Shown here piece by piece: positions 5,911 to 6,575 of a DNA stretch of 6,575 nt. Within the stretch, counting starts at the first letter, position 1; each line of letters begins with the position of its first letter. This DNA is from Parachlamydiales bacterium. Lineage in GTDB: Bacteria; Chlamydiota; Chlamydiia; Chlamydiales; Simkaniaceae. Position numbers and translations under genes: made by a program. Below the pieces are notes generated by a model. That model had not been told where the DNA came from. It worked only from the letters and a program-made list of their open reading frames with translations, and searched no databases. The stretch spans positions 1 through 6,575 of the forward strand of contig DAOWHK010000185.1 in the NCBI GenBank assembly GCA_030641465.1, in the 5' to 3' direction.

Positions 5911-6575
5911 ATGTCTAACCCGAATGATCAAGCGAAAAAAAAGGCGTTAGAGCTCGCAGTTGCCCAAATTGAAAAACAATTTGGCGAAGGCTCTATCATG
6001 TCTCTTGGAAAATACTCAGCAAATAATAGTATACGTGTCATTCCAACAGGTGCTATCTCTCTTGATATTGCGCTTGGTATTGGAGGAGTTCCAAGAGGCC
6101 GCGTTGTCGAAATTTACGGCCCTGAATCTTCTGGAAAATCTACACTTGCAACGCACATTGTTGCAAACTGCCAAAAAGCTGGAGGCATCGCTGCCTATAT
6201 CGATGCAGAACATGCACTTGATCCTGGTTACGCCGGAAAAATTGGGGTGAATCTAAAAGACTTAATGATTTCCCAACCCGACTGCGGAGAAGACGCATTA
6301 AATATTGCAGAAATGCTCGCGCGCTCAAACGCTGTCGATGTGATTGTTATCGATTCCGTTGCGGCCTTAGTACCTAAATCTGAGCTAGAAGGAGAAATTG
6401 GAGATACTTTTATCGGATTACAGGCGCGTATGATGTCTCAAGCCCTCCGCAAGCTCACTGCCACCCTTGCTAGGAGCAACACCTGCGCGATCTTTATCAA
6501 CCAAATTCGAGAAAAAATTGGGGTGATGTTCGGGAATCCGGAAACAACTACGGGTGGTCGCGCCCTGAAATTCTA
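5911..6575 (+). CDS. recA: Recombinase RecA, N-terminal 221 residues (cut by window end)
   Basis: RecA forms ATP-dependent filaments on single-stranded DNA and drives homologous pairing and strand exchange. The frame stays open from ATG at 5911 to the last base, about two thirds of the usual 340-355 residues. Seen in order: the N-terminal helix for filament contacts (about 8-25), Walker [10 protein letters not shown] at 70-78, catalytic E100 in IDAEHALDP, Walker B VIVIDS at 144-149, loop L1 around [10 protein letters not shown] (160-169) followed by [14 protein letters not shown], and loop L2 starting after NQIR (197-200), through [21 protein letters not shown]. No insertion, intein or frameshift is visible in this part. 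AGGAG at 5899-5903 supports the start. It is transcribed away from glk. The wording of L1 and after it resembles chlamydial RecA, as I remember it. Identity is certain; the C-terminus is not in view. Confidence 0.98.
   Translation, partial: MSNPNDQAKKKALELAVAQIEKQFGEGSIMSLGKYSANNSIRVIPTGAISLDIALGIGGVPRGRVVEIYGPESSGKSTLATHIVANCQKAGGIAAYIDAEHALDPGYAGKIGVNLKDLMISQPDCGEDALNIAEMLARSNAVDVIVIDSVAALVPKSELEGEIGDTFIGLQARMMSQALRKLTATLARSNTCAIFINQIREKIGVMFGNPETTTGGRALKF

Noticed and set aside
5960..6250. 96-codon open frame on the plus strand
   Set aside because: It lies in another frame inside the fully conserved recA sequence, has no good ribosome site, and its product resembles nothing; it is a shadow.
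1..6575. A novel defence, mobile or symbiosis system in the window
   Set aside because: All coding space is taken by well-known housekeeping families with intact active sites; no repeats, integrase, transposase, toxin-like or unknown gene is seen.

Overview
The window looks like ordinary chromosomal DNA from an AT-rich bacterium, most likely a chlamydia-like ('environmental') member of the Chlamydiae. Three things point there. An aminotransferase of the TyrB/AspC type is followed directly by mreC, with a tRNA-Ala just upstream of the aminotransferase, an arrangement I recall from Chlamydia (tyrB-CT638, with greA on the other side of the tRNA). MreC carries a large central insert that I associate with chlamydial MreC. 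RecA reads like chlamydial RecA ([20 protein letters not shown]). A glucokinase is present, which Chlamydia itself lacks but Parachlamydia/Protochlamydia-type relatives have. The assignment rests on memory of families, not on a search.

Layout from left to right. On the minus strand, aspC (2230 to 1031) and mreC (1024 to 32) form a tight two-gene unit with a 6-base gap. A 73-base spacer holding probable back-to-back promoters separates aspC from a plus-strand tRNA-Ala(GGC) at 2304-2376. Converging on the tRNA with only 21 bases between them is the minus-strand cytochrome bd oxidase operon, cydA (4803 to 3427) then cydB (3426 to 2398), whose stop and start codons abut. Upstream of cydA, a 59-base gap contains a perfect 10-bp inverted repeat that would bury the cydA Shine-Dalgarno; before it lies glk (5828 to 4863), also minus. 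An 82-base divergent promoter region then separates glk from recA, which runs on the plus strand from 5911 and is cut by the window end.

Functionally the window combines central energy metabolism (glucose phosphorylation by Glk, quinol oxidation by high-affinity CydAB), amino-acid/nitrogen exchange (AspC), cell-wall morphogenesis and division (MreC), translation (tRNA-Ala) and recombination (RecA). I find no mobile element, CRISPR array, toxin-antitoxin pair, defence cassette or unknown gene; coding density is very high and no gap exceeds about 170 bases. The points worth a second look are small ones: the cydA leader hairpin, the MreC insert and non-ATG start, a His at the usual Arg391 site of CydA, and two G7 tracts at functional motifs.
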